Below are positions 1-9,754 of a stretch of DNA of 64,000 nucleotides, one piece after another. Both the position numbers and the translations under genes were made by a program. Each line of letters starts with the position of its first letter. Position 1 is the stretch's first letter. Source of the DNA: Azolla caroliniana (Eukaryota > Polypodiophyta); assembly GCA_043228905.1 (NCBI GenBank), contig JBHGNT010000018.1, positions 4,898,001 through 4,962,000 of the forward strand, given 5' to 3'. The notes under the pieces were generated by a model, which worked only from the letters and a program-made list of their open reading frames with translations, did not search any database and was not told where the DNA came from.

Positions 1-193
1 CTCCCCCGTAATGGGCGTATACATGGGTTATCTAAGATTACAGGTATAGACTTAGGTTCTCGGACATATCAGCTTTGTTCGAGTCGGCAGGATCCGAAGA
101 CAGAAGACCGAACTGGTCGGGTCGGAACAGTTGAAGCCGATCATTAAGGAGCTGATGTCGGTTGTCGGGAACCATCCTGCTCTGTGTCCGGCT

Positions 194-3100
194 CTAACCG
201 GACTGGTTTGTCGTTACGCCCATCTGATGCCGAAGAGACCGAAAACGGTCTGCCGAGAGACATTTGGTCATTCCATCTGCGACATTATCGGTTGTGGATA
301 TTTTCTCTAGACCGATTTTCCCTGAAATGACGCAGTCCCGAACGAAGTGATATCGAACGTCGATATGTTTGGAGGCGTTGTGGTGAACCGGATTTTTCGA
401 CAAGGCAACAGCACCTTGACTGTCGCTGTAGACAACTGGAGCCGAGTCATGTTCGACTTGTCGAAACGTGTGCGCCAGCCGACCGAGCCACAAAGCTTCT
501 TTTGCTGCGTCGGACGCAGCTACATATTCTGCTTCGGTCGTTGAGGTCGCTGTGCACTCCTGAAGTTTCGACTTCCACGAGATTGCTCCATTGCCGAATT
601 TGAAGCAGTATCCGGTTGTTGATTTCCGACTGTCTATACAGCCGGCGAAGTCCGAGTCGGTGTAACCGACTACGCCTGAGGTTCGGTTCGGTCCGAAAAG
701 AATGCCATGGTCTTTTGTGCCAGCCAGATATCTGAACACATGCTTGACTGCGTTCCAATGCGATCGGCCAGGATTGTGCATAAATCTGCTAACGACTCCT
801 ACGGCATGAGAGATGTCAGGCCGTGTCGCGACCATCAGGTACATAAGGGAGCCGACTGCCGGTGCATACGGTACCGACTTCATATCTTCCCCCTCCGAAC
901 CGGATGTCGGGCAGTCTCGCTGAGAGAGCCGAAGATTCATAGGGAGTGGGGTTGAAGCAGATTTGGCTGATTGCATGTTGAAGCGTTCCAAGACACGTCC
1001 GATATAGTCGGTCTGAGACAAAAAAAGATGTCGTTTATTGCGATGCCGACTAATCTTCATGCCAAGGATGTGTCGTGCCGGACCGAGGTCCTTCATGGCA
1101 AACTTCAACCGCAGTTGCCGAACGAGATCGGCAAGTTCGCCCGCGTGGCGTCCAGAAATTAGCATGTCGTCCACGTAAATGATGAGGAAGATGGGTGATC
1201 CATCTCGAGCTGTGTTGGTGAAGAGACAATGGTCCTCATCGCTTTTGGAGAAGCCGATTGATTGGATGAAGTCGTCGAACTTCTTGTACCATTGTCGCGG
1301 TGCCTGTTTGAGGCCGTATAGACTCTTCCTGAGTCGGCAGACTAGATGTTCTTGGCCAGTTGCCACGAAGCCTTTTGGCTGCTCCATATAAATTTCCTCC
1401 TCGAGATCACCATGGAGGAAGGCTGTTTTGACATCTAGCTGAATCAGCTCCAAGTTGTCGGCTGCCACGACGCCGAGCAGAAGACGAAGGGTTGTCATTT
1501 TCACCACTGGTGAAAAAATCTCGTCGAAGTCGACGCCATATTCTTGTCGGAAGCCCTTCGCAACTAATCTGGCCTTGTACTTTGGGGTGGTCGAATCAGA
1601 CGTCTCTTTTAGTCGATAAACCCACTTGCAAGGAAGAGCACGTCGGTTCCTAGGTAATTCGACCAGATCCCAAGTCTTGTTTGCCCGGATGGAGTGCATT
1701 TCCGACTCCATCGCCAGATGCCAGGTGGCCGAATCGACAGATGTCGATGCTTCTTCGTAAGACGTCGGTTCGCCGGCGTCGGTGAAGAAAATTCCAGGAG
1801 AATACCTCTCCGGAGGTTGCGACAGTCTCTCGGATCGTCGAGGTATGATTGGACTGGTCGCATCGGGTATCGAGGTCGGATGGTCCGAAACCGAATCATT
1901 CGGCTGTGCCGAGTCAGAGTTGTCCGAGTCGGTAGTATAAGGTTCAGCTACCCGTGAAGCTGACCGTGTGTTGAGAGCGGGGCCTTCTTGAAGGGTCGGC
2001 ACATCGGAGAATGTTACCCTTCGGACTTCGATCGGTTTTTCGACTGATGGATTCATAGCCGACTCGTTGAACACAACGTCCGAACTTCGAACGATTTGTC
2101 TGCGTTCGGGGTCCCAGAGTCGGTATCCCATTTCGCCGTCTGATCCATATCCAAGGAAAATGCATTTCCTGGACCGAGGTGCAAGTTTTCGGCGATCATC
2201 TTTCGGAATGAGGGCGTACGCCTCGCATCCGAAGATCCTCAGCTTGTCGTAATTCGGCTTACTGCCGATCCATAGTTCCTGAGGAATTTGAAGTCCTAGA
2301 GGTCTACTTGGCGACATATTGATTATGTGTACTGCCGTGAGTAGAGCCTCTGCCCAGAAGCCATCCGATAGTCCGGAGTGTTGGAGCATGGAAACTATCC
2401 TTTCTTGGATTGTCCGATTCATTCGTTCGGCAATCCCGTTTTGCTCCGGACTGTGTGGTGCCGTAAATTCACGTCGGATGCCGCGTTGTCGGCAGAATTT
2501 GACGAATTCATCGGATTTGAACTCTCCCCCATTGTCTGTCCGAAGGCATTTCAGCTTTCGGTCGGTTTGATTTTCTACCATAGCGAGCCAATCGGTGAAG
2601 ATCGAGAAGACACGATCTTTGGTGCGAATTGGATAAGCCCACACCTTTCGAGTCGAATCGTCAATAAAACTGACGAAGTAAGAGGCACCGCCTAGAGACT
2701 GATGCGGCATTGGGCCACAGACGTCCGAATGGACTAAATCGAGAGGTCTCGTTTCTCTTGGTGCTGATATCGGGTGTGATGCGGCTACTTGTTTGCCATA
2801 CTGGCAATGCTCGCAGAATTGATGGTCCGAGAAGGAGAGTTTGGGGATGTATCCGGCGCTAGATAGGTGCGTGATGCCGGCCTTGCTGAGGTGTCCTAAT
2901 CTTCGGTGCCATAATGATGACACAGGAATGTCCACCAAAAACAGGTTACCCTCTCTGAGCGTAACATGTAACGGATACAGTGAGTGTATCTTGGGTCCTC
3001 TAGCAAGCAGGAGGTTCCCCCTGTGGAGTGTCCACCCTCCCGAAGAAAAACCGGCACGAATGTCGTCTTCATCTAGTTGTCCGACTGAGATCAATGGCCT

Positions 3101-4207
3101 TGTGAGCTCGGGTACATGTCGGACATTGTGGAGTACAAGTGTAGAGCCCCCTGCAAGGTTGAGCTCTATTGTGCCGATTCCGACGATGTCACAGTGTTGT
3201 GAGTTGCCGACTCGAACTGAGTCGGAGTGACGGATCGTATATTGCCGAAATTGGGATCGATGAGGAGTCACGTGAAATGACGCGCCCGAATCCAAGAGCC
3301 ATGTGCTCGATTCTTCAGTCGTGAGTAGAACTTCTGATCCGACTGGATTTTCTATTGATAGTATATTCGGGTCGTCCGGTAGTACATCAGCTGAGAAGCT
3401 GACGTAATTGATCTCCTCATGCCGGCCACTCTTCTTGTTGTTCTTGTTCTTGAGTGCGCGGCAGTCGGCTTTGATGTGTCCGGGTTTCTTGCAATAGTTG
3501 CAGATTCGGTTATCCCGTGACTGGCTCCGTCTTCGCTGATTGTTCGGCGGCCGTGAGGAATCTCGTCCTCGTATGTTCGATCGGTCTGTCGAACCTTGTA
3601 CTATGTAGGCGTCGTCTGTTGAGTCTTTGGCGAAAGACTTTCTCCGAGCTGCTTCGGTCAGGATTGCGCTCGTGACTTCGGAGTATTTAACAGCCGTGGT
3701 TGACGCGTTGCACACGGTTGTGACGAAAGTTTCCCATGATGGGGGAAGGTTGCTCATGAGTATCATTGCTCTGAGTTCATCCTCGATTGCCGTCCCCTGT
3801 GACGAGATTTGGGAGCTTATGCTTTCGTACTCATTGAGGTGTGCTTGGACCGAGTCGGATTCTTTCATCCGCAAGTTGTAGAGGCGCCGGATCAGAAACA
3901 TCTTCGTTGCGGCGACCTTCTTTTCGTAAGTGTCCGACAGTGTTTTCCACAGTTCGAATGCTGTCGTACACGATTGCACCGTGAAGTATACCGATTCCGA
4001 TAGGTGCATCCGAATCGTGGCGCGGACGATTCTGTCCAGCTTCTGCCACTCAATTGGTTTGTATCCTTCTGGAGGTTCTTCATTTTCGATGGGATCGATT
4101 TGCCCCTTGACTATGAGATAGTCCTGCATTTGCTCCTTCCAGAAGTTAAAGTTCGATCCATCGAACTTTCGTAGACTCATTTCTGACGAGCCGGATGTTG
4201 ATGCCAT
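194..4207 (-). CDS. Copia Gag-Pol polyprotein, apparently intact
   Basis: A single 1,337-aa ORF encoding the whole replication machinery. In order: a UBN2-type Gag domain (roughly residues 10-190), a CCHC zinc knuckle CNYCKKPGHIKADC near 236, an aspartic protease with LLDSGAS near 305, a GAG-pre-integrase segment, an integrase core with HSDVCGP near 495 and the DNGGEF motif, a reverse transcriptase with YVDDM near 1014, and an RNase H with GYTDSDFAG and the terminal AEYVAASDA block. All key catalytic motifs look canonical. The ATG at 4207 is chosen because an in-frame TTG just upstream is not a likely plant start. The ORF ends with TAG at 194-196. The protein is nearly the same as that of copy 2 (50926-54939), with scattered substitutions only. 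It is probably capable of autonomous transposition if expressed; that is an inference. Confidence 0.95.
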   Translation of the reverse strand: MASTSGSSEMSLRKFDGSNFNFWKEQMQDYLIVKGQIDPIENEEPPEGYKPIEWQKLDRIVRATIRMHLSESVYFTVQSCTTAFELWKTLSDTYEKKVAATKMFLIRRLYNLRMKESDSVQAHLNEYESISSQISSQGTAIEDELRAMILMSNLPPSWETFVTTVCNASTTAVKYSEVTSAILTEAARRKSFAKDSTDDAYIVQGSTDRSNIRGRDSSRPPNNQRRRSQSRDNRICNYCKKPGHIKADCRALKNKNNKKSGRHEEINYVSFSADVLPDDPNILSIENPVGSEVLLTTEESSTWLLDSGASFHVTPHRSQFRQYTIRHSDSVRVGNSQHCDIVGIGTIELNLAGGSTLVLHNVRHVPELTRPLISVGQLDEDDIRAGFSSGGWTLHRGNLLLARGPKIHSLYPLHVTLREGNLFLVDIPVSSLWHRRLGHLSKAGITHLSSAGYIPKLSFSDHQFCEHCQYGKQVAASHPISAPRETRPLDLVHSDVCGPMPHQSLGGASYFVSFIDDSTRKVWAYPIRTKDRVFSIFTDWLAMVENQTDRKLKCLRTDNGGEFKSDEFVKFCRQRGIRREFTAPHSPEQNGIAERMNRTIQERIVSMLQHSGLSDGFWAEALLTAVHIINMSPSRPLGLQIPQELWIGSKPNYDKLRIFGCEAYALIPKDDRRKLAPRSRKCIFLGYGSDGEMGYRLWDPERRQIVRSSDVVFNESAMNPSVEKPIEVRRVTFSDVPTLQEGPALNTRSASRVAEPYTTDSDNSDSAQPNDSVSDHPTSIPDATSPIIPRRSERLSQPPERYSPGIFFTDAGEPTSYEEASTSVDSATWHLAMESEMHSIRANKTWDLVELPRNRRALPCKWVYRLKETSDSTTPKYKARLVAKGFRQEYGVDFDEIFSPVVKMTTLRLLLGVVAADNLELIQLDVKTAFLHGDLEEEIYMEQPKGFVATGQEHLVCRLRKSLYGLKQAPRQWYKKFDDFIQSIGFSKSDEDHCLFTNTARDGSPIFLIIYVDDMLISGRHAGELADLVRQLRLKFAMKDLGPARHILGMKISRHRNKRHLFLSQTDYIGRVLERFNMQSAKSASTPLPMNLRLSQRDCPTSGSEGEDMKSVPYAPAVGSLMYLMVATRPDISHAVGVVSRFMHNPGRSHWNAVKHVFRYLAGTKDHGILFGPNRTSGVVGYTDSDFAGCIDSRKSTTGYCFKFGNGAISWKSKLQECTATSTTEAEYVAASDAAKEALWLGRLAHTFRQVEHDSAPVVYSDSQGAVALSKNPVHHNASKHIDVRYHFVRDCVISGKIGLEKISTTDNVADGMTKCLSADRFRSLRHQMGVTTNQSG

Positions 4208-4783
4208 CAAATTTGGTTTCGGTTGACGAAGCTCGGTTCGGAGTTGACTACGAATCTTGTTGGAGTGCAGCCTGTTGGCTCACCCGATATCGTTCTAGTC
4301 GGATTTGAACCCGAGTCGGTTCGGCTTCGGATATATGTATTGTTGAACTTGCTCGAATTGACTACGGTAACCTGAGGGACAGAACCGACTGGTCTTCCCG
4401 AATGTCGCCGAGTCGGAGTGAGCCCGGTTCGCTTCGGATATATATGCCGAATACCGATTATTGAAACCGATTATCTGGACCGATTCGGCTTCGGGTGACT
4501 GCAGCGACGAGAGAGACGGATCCGACTGATCCTCCCGAATGTCGATCAGCCAGATGAAGCACGAATTTGGGTTGTTGTCAAAGTTGCACAAGGGGATTTC
4601 ACCTCGAGCGGTTACGATCACAAGGGACAGAGTACAACCTGCTGGCTTACTCCAAGCAAGGGGATCTAACGCGATGAGGTGCAAACCTCGTTTTTGTTCT
4701 TCTTCTCTCTTTCTTCGAATGACGCAGGAAACCGAATGCAGAGACGACGGCCGACAGCGGATTGAAGGACCGACTACTGTGCA

Positions 4784-4796
4784 GGCTCTGATACCA
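4784..4796 (-). promoter_or_regulatory. tRNA primer binding site (initiator Met)
   Basis: On the minus strand the sequence is TGGTATCAGAGCC, two bases inside the 5' LTR. This is the standard complement of the plant initiator tRNA-Met 3' end used by copia elements. Confidence 0.9.
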
Positions 4797-4798
4797 GA

Positions 4799-5077
4799 TG
4801 TTGGAAGCAATGTCGTCAGTGCGGAAGATCTTGAAGCACTCGATTCCTGTTTATTCCCTGTGTATGACAGAATGTAGGTCGTTGCACAGAGAGAGAGAGA
4901 GAGACACACAAAAGACTCTTTATTTCACAAAGCAATAATACAACAACCAACCTCACAAAGAGGTTACAAGGTCACTATATATAGTGACCGACTTAGGGCA
5001 ACTACCCTTTATGCTAATTACATAAATGGCCAAAACGGGATGGTGTGAATACGTCCATTATACACATGTATTCGACA
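4799..5077 (-). repeat. 5' LTR of copia A copy 1
   Basis: 279 bp with TG/CA ends (TGTCGAATAC...TTCCAACA on the minus strand). It matches the 284-bp LTRs of copy 2 but carries many substitutions and a shorter GA tract. It contains a (GA)n stretch and the short palindromic segment cactatatatagtg. Copy 1 therefore belongs to a slightly different or older branch of family A. Confidence 0.9.
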
Positions 5078-6168
5078 CGGGCGACGTTACAACCCGGAAA
5101 GTATGGCAGGCGGGCTTATGGTGGCCAACAACGCAGAAGGACGCATCCGCATATTGTAGAAAGTGTGATTTGTGTCAACGGATGGGACAGCTCGTGGAGG
5201 GCGCAAGGATGCCACACCAGCCCATATTACCGCTAGACCCCTTCCAAAAGTGGGGATTGGATTTTGTGGGGCCCTTCACACCGGCGGCAGCCCATACGGG
5301 CAATAAATACATATTGGTAGCCACGGATTATTGCACAAAATGGGTAGAAGCAAAGGCACTACGTGAAAATACGGCGTCCGTCACAACTAGATTCCTTTAC
5401 GAGCACATCTGGTGCCGGTTCGGCTGTCCGATTGAGCTTATCAGTGACCAAGGGAGCCACTTTCTCAATACGGTTGTTCGAGAATTAACACATCATTATG
5501 CCATAGTCCATAAGAAGAGTACACCATATTATCCGCAGGCGAATGGATTAGCAGAATCCACCAACAAGACATTGTAGACCATTTTGAAGAAAATCGTCAA
5601 TGAAAATAGAACGGACTAGGATACCAAACTATAGAGTGTGTTATGGGCGTACAAAACTAGCGACAAAACAAGCATATAGTCAACGTCGTTTCGACTAGCG
5701 TTTGGGCTGGAGGTTGTGATGCCGGTTGAATTTCAAGTACCTAGTTTGCGAATTCAGGTACGACACCGACTATCAGAAGCCAAGTCAGAGGAGGTACGGC
5801 TCCACCAACTCCTCGAACTAGGGGAAAAACGCATCCTTAGCATGGCTGTGTTCGAACAGGAACAACGACGGCGTAAAGCGTTTGTGGATCGACATCGGAA
5901 CGCAAGGAAAAAGGAGTTCGCCATGGGTCGAGCAATGTTGGTTTTCCAAACTCACATGGGCCATATGCCGGGGAAGTTACGATTCCGCTGGACCGGCCCA
6001 TACTGGATAATTGGAGCGGAACAAGGCACGTTCCAACTAGGTACGCTGGCCGGGGAAGTAGTCCGGCAAAACGTGAATGGTTTCGGCTCAAACCTTACAT
6101 GGGCCCTACGCCACCTAACCCATTCACCGCCGAACAGGACAGAGCCGGAGAACCCGCACCATAAATGA
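5078..6168 (+). pseudogene. Gypsy integrase, C-terminal part of pol, with four in-frame TAG stops
   Basis: The reading frame starts abruptly at the copia insertion, inside the HHCC zinc-binding domain; only CRKCDLC, holding the two cysteines, survives. The DDE core follows, with D in GLDFVGPF, D in ISDQGSHF and E in NGLAESTNK. A GPY/F-like C-terminal module (KLRFRWTGPYW) is present near 5970-6010. The frame stays open from 5078 to 6168 apart from TAG codons at 5575, 5617, 5632 and 5677. All four fit C-to-T change at CAG, or at TGG via the other strand. There is no frameshift, so it is damaged by point mutation only. Confidence 0.85.
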
Positions 6169-6308
6169 GCGGCCCCACTTGTACCATAATGTAAAAATAG
6201 GTTGTAGATAACCGTTATGAAAAAAAAAAAAAAGGGGGAGAAGATAGCGACTATTAAAACGACTAAAGACATGCACAAACTCCTAGTTCAAGAACACGCG
6301 GCACCACA

Positions 6309-9265
6309 ATGGCTCACCGCCCAATGAACCCTAAGCCACAAAAAGAAGGAAATAGAAGATTTTCTACACAAAACAAAAACTCATCTTCTAGCTATCAACG
6401 CTTCCATCGCTCCTCCCCCTCACCTTCTCCTCCATCCTATCACACAGCTACAGCCCACCGCAACCACCAGTCTCCGTCCCACGAACCTCCTCTGGCGATG
6501 ACGATCTTCATCTCTACTGCCTTACACCGATGGCTCGTGGAGAAACGCTTGGATGGGTACATCTGGGTCGCAGAAGCACCCCCACACCCGAATGCCATGG
6601 ACATCGCCAGGAAGCTTAACATCGACACGGTCACCAACTCCCCATCCGGAAGAAGTTGGACCTGTCATCGCTAAGCGAAAGGCATTTCTACATCCCTCCT
6701 GTAGAGGCGCTGCAGCGATATTTCGGGCCATATTCCTCCTCCGCCAAGGCCTATAGAACCAAGTAGATTCCGGATCCCTTCTTTCGTGAAGTTGCCAAGT
6801 TCCTGCTAGAAGTCGACTGCGTACATGTCAACACATATGGGATGCCTAAGCAGAAGCCAGGCATCATTATCGATACCTTTGAGGGGTACGCGGTCGATTG
6901 GGGGGTCATCACAGAGCCGGCGTTAAGGGAAGGCCTGCATGCGTACCAGGCAGGCAAAAAGCTCAGGGAGATCATACAACAGTACCTTACGGTACTATTT
7001 CCACCCCAAGGCCTGCCGGCACCACATCCCAGTTGGCCCACGCCCCCGCTCCGATCCGCGAAGCGCAGGTTAGCGGAGTTATCAGCCCCAGAGTCGGAAG
7101 AGGAACCCCAACCCGCCCATCCTGACCCAAGGACAACATCACCTACCGACCAGCCAGACACATGGACAACGCAGGAGGAACAACTGGCACGTTCCATGGA
7201 AGCAGCCCCAGAGCCAGACACCGAAACACGGCAGGATAGCCCCAGACCGAAACGGCGTAGATTGGACAGGAAAGATGGACGGGGGTTGGTCAAAAATGTT
7301 CCCACGGCGATAGAAACACCGACCGAAGGCGATGACTCTGCAGCTACGGAACCCAATACCACCTTCGAAATCATCCGGGAGCCACGGCCGATCATTACAA
7401 CCCAGTCCCTACGAGGGAAAGCCGTATTGACAACGGAAAACGAGGTTTTGGCATATTCGGATATCCCGGATACGGCCCATGAGTTCAGCGCCCTCTTACA
7501 ATTCGGCACTTCTTTTGAGCTCATGGAGTTCCTGGCAACACAACAGGTAAAAGTCGCCCAACGAATGGCCGCAAAGCATGCGGAACGCCAGATGATTGAG
7601 CGCGCCCTAACACAAACGACGGAGAGCAACGATGAGGACCAGTTAGCCAGGGTCGGCAGATAGAGGAACGTTGGGGTACGCCGAGTGGGGATGGAGATAC
7701 CCCCATTAAACACAGCCCTAGTTGAAGTCCATTGGGAACTGGCAAAGGTCAACATGGGTGCCAAGGAGATGGCCATAAAAAATAAGAATGTCTGGAAGAA
7801 GGTGAAACTAACCCAAGTCGAACTACAAAAAGCCAACGAACGCATCGCGGAGTTGGAAGCTCATGCGGCTACGGCGCAACACGCAACTCTGCCACCAAAC
7901 CATGCCATCGACGCTTTAAAGGAAGAAATTGATGCTCAGACCGCCATCGCCTCAAAAGCGAAAAGGGTCGTGCAACTAGCGGAATCAAAAATTGACCGCC
8001 TTCAAGCGGAACTATGCCAATCCTCAGATAGAGAAAAGGAGATACGGGCTAACGACCGGAAGGCAGTAAAAACCCTTGAAGAGAAACTCGCTAAGGACGT
8101 AGCTCAGCACATCTGGACAAAAGACGACAACGCCCAATTACAGGAGGACGCGAAGAAATCGGAGGCGGCAATCACGGGACTCCGGGCCTTATTAGAAAAA
8201 AAGAAGGTATGGTTCGACGAGTAGTTGGTGGTCGAACAAGTCAGAAGGCATCAGCTCGAAGTCCACCTAAACAATGAAATGGGGAAATTAGAAGAACAAC
8301 ATGCAAAGGAATCCCAGCTATGGGCGGGCCTGAAGGCCACGTACGAAGAAGCGGCGGCGGTTAAACAACAAGAAATCGCGAACCTCCAGAAGTCGATGGA
8401 GGACGCACATAACTATTGCCAAGCCATCACAGATAACGTGTGTATCATTCTCCAAACAAATCGGGAGAGGTTCACAACGAAATTGAAAACGGCGTTGGAC
8501 AAAGGATGGATGGCGTGGGCAACCCAAGCAGCGGAATTGCACGCGTATCGTGCGAACTGGGAGAACCGGCGAAAAGACGGCCGAGGTTTCTATAAACTAA
8601 ATGAGGAGAGCATTGCGGCCGTACGAGAGGACCTAGCGCAAGACTATCGTGCACTAGTGGACCAACACTCCGAAGAACTCGTGCAGCTCTTAGATGATTT
8701 TGGTGAAAGCCAGGAGGAGCTATTTCACCATATCACACAAGCCGGCAACACGCGCACAAACGAGGAATCCAGCGCGACGCCAATTCCAGGCACGACCGAA
8801 GAAGAGGAACCTCAGGCCCGATCACCAGAAATGACAACGATGGAGAACAGCGCGGACTGACGAGCGGAGTCCCCCACAGGACCAGACAGCGAAACCACTG
8901 CACAAGAGGAGGTTCATCCGCACAAGCCCACGCTATCATCGGACCACACGGAGAACGGTGCGGGCCAGGCGGAATCTCCGCCCCACTCCCCGGAACGTAC
9001 AAAAACGGCCGACACCACGGAGGACGTAACAATGGAGGCAGAGCAGCAGCCAACTACAAGCACGACAACGGCGGAGCCCAACCCATTAGCTCAAGGAGAG
9101 CGCACCGTACCCTCACCGCCCACACACGGCAACTACGACTCCGGGAGAAACTAGCCCGACCAAACAGGGGAGCCACACCACGATGCACCTACGGGCCCTA
9201 CGTCACCTCCAGACGCGGACACCGCAGCAGAGCCAAACATCCAGGCCATTTTGGAAGAGGATTAA
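6309..9265 (+). pseudogene. Extra ORF downstream of pol in the gypsy element; coiled-coil rich; function unknown
   Basis: I do not recognise a named domain. The frame can be followed from an ATG at 6309 (alternative ATG 6498) to TAA at 9263-9265, about 985 codons, if one single-base shift near 6640 and several premature stops are ignored. The stops are TAG at 6764, 7661, 8222 and 9152 and TGA at 8858. The N-terminal third is compact and aromatic (HFYIPPVEALQRYF, IIIDTFEGYAVDWG). Residues coded at about 7050-7350 are Pro/Glu/Thr rich and low in complexity. From about 7690 to 8750 the sequence is long, Glu/Lys/Gln/Ala rich helix with heptad-like spacing, likely coiled coil. The last 400 bases are again acidic and Pro/Thr rich. 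A structural or Gag-like role is possible, but that is a guess. Confidence 0.65.
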
Positions 9266-9312
9266 CGGGATGGGTCCAACGTGCCAGGGCACTGTCCCAC
9301 AGGTGTGCCAGG

Positions 9313-9735
9313 TGTTGTCCGCCGAAATAGTAACCGACGGACAAGAGTGTAGGAAATAAGAAATAATATAAGATCATAACGCATGTAACGGTTCACGCAG
9401 GAAGCGTGAACGGCTAAATAGACCTTGCGTATATAAAGGGCAAAAAACTGTTGATAGAGGAAGCGTGTAATTTTGGGAATGTAAGAAACGTCTCATAATA
9501 GAATTCTATCTTCTCTTATTCTCTGTGTATAGCTACGGCTAATCCACTATGTGTGTCTTGAAGACCTAAGCGTTTAAGAACGTAAGTGTAACCTTTGCTA
9601 AGGATTTGGATGTAGTCGTCTCCCTTATACGTTGATAGGTTACAGGGAACATTCCCCTACGCATTACGCTTAGGCGCCTATTCGTTGTTCCACACCCACT
9701 TGGAGGTCTAGGTCGAAGGACTGACCTCGGACCGT
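9313..9735 (+). repeat. Probable 3' LTR of the Tat-like gypsy element, possibly truncated
   Basis: No second copy is in the window, so the boundaries are estimates. It follows the end of the extra ORF, has a candidate TG start at 9313 and a clear TATA box (TATATAAA, 9430-9437), and ends where copia B sequence begins. An 8-bp perfect stem (gttcacgc 9391-9398, gcgtgaac 9404-9411) lies about 20 bp before the TATA box. Confidence 0.45.
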
Positions 9736-9754
9736 GTTCCTAATCGGCAATAGT

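Larger units (their letters stand above)
1..5077 (-). mobile_element. Ty1/copia LTR retrotransposon, family A copy 1 (3' end outside window)
   Basis: The element reads on the minus strand. Its 5' LTR is 4799-5077, followed inward by an initiator-Met tRNA primer site, a leader of about 590 bp (4208-4798, no gene seen) and one intact polyprotein. The window starts at the internal polypurine tract (ctccccc at 1-7 on the plus strand); in copy 2 (50448-55797) the same sequence directly abuts the 3' LTR, so the 3' LTR should lie just left of base 1. The right flank is gypsy integrase sequence, so the copia inserted into that element. The target-site duplication cannot be checked because only one end is present. 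Confidence 0.93.
5078..9754 (+). mobile_element. Ty3/gypsy element, Tat-like, decayed 3' half
   Basis: Plus-strand remains of a gypsy element: integrase (5078-6168), a spacer of about 140 bp, a very long extra ORF (6309-9265) and a probable 3' LTR (about 9313-9735). The 5' half is missing from the window because copia A copy 1 interrupts the integrase at 5077/5078. The right end runs into the truncated copia B copy at about 9755. The Tat-like assignment rests on the integrase sequence and on having an extra ORF downstream of pol, as known for Tat/Ogre-type elements; lineage is inferred, not tested by phylogeny. Confidence 0.8.

Noticed and set aside
4295-4909. 204-aa minus-strand frame over copia A leader and LTR
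   Set aside because: It crosses the LTR, primer site and leader; not conserved in frame in copy 2, where the leader has deletions.
5026-5077. N-terminal extension of the gypsy integrase frame into the copia LTR
   Set aside because: The first 17 codons of that frame are LTR sequence; the integrase homology begins at 5078.
6751-7845. 364-aa open frame on the minus strand
   Set aside because: It lies antisense to the gypsy extra ORF, is Ser/Gly/Cys rich without domain features, and the plus strand has the coherent coding signal.
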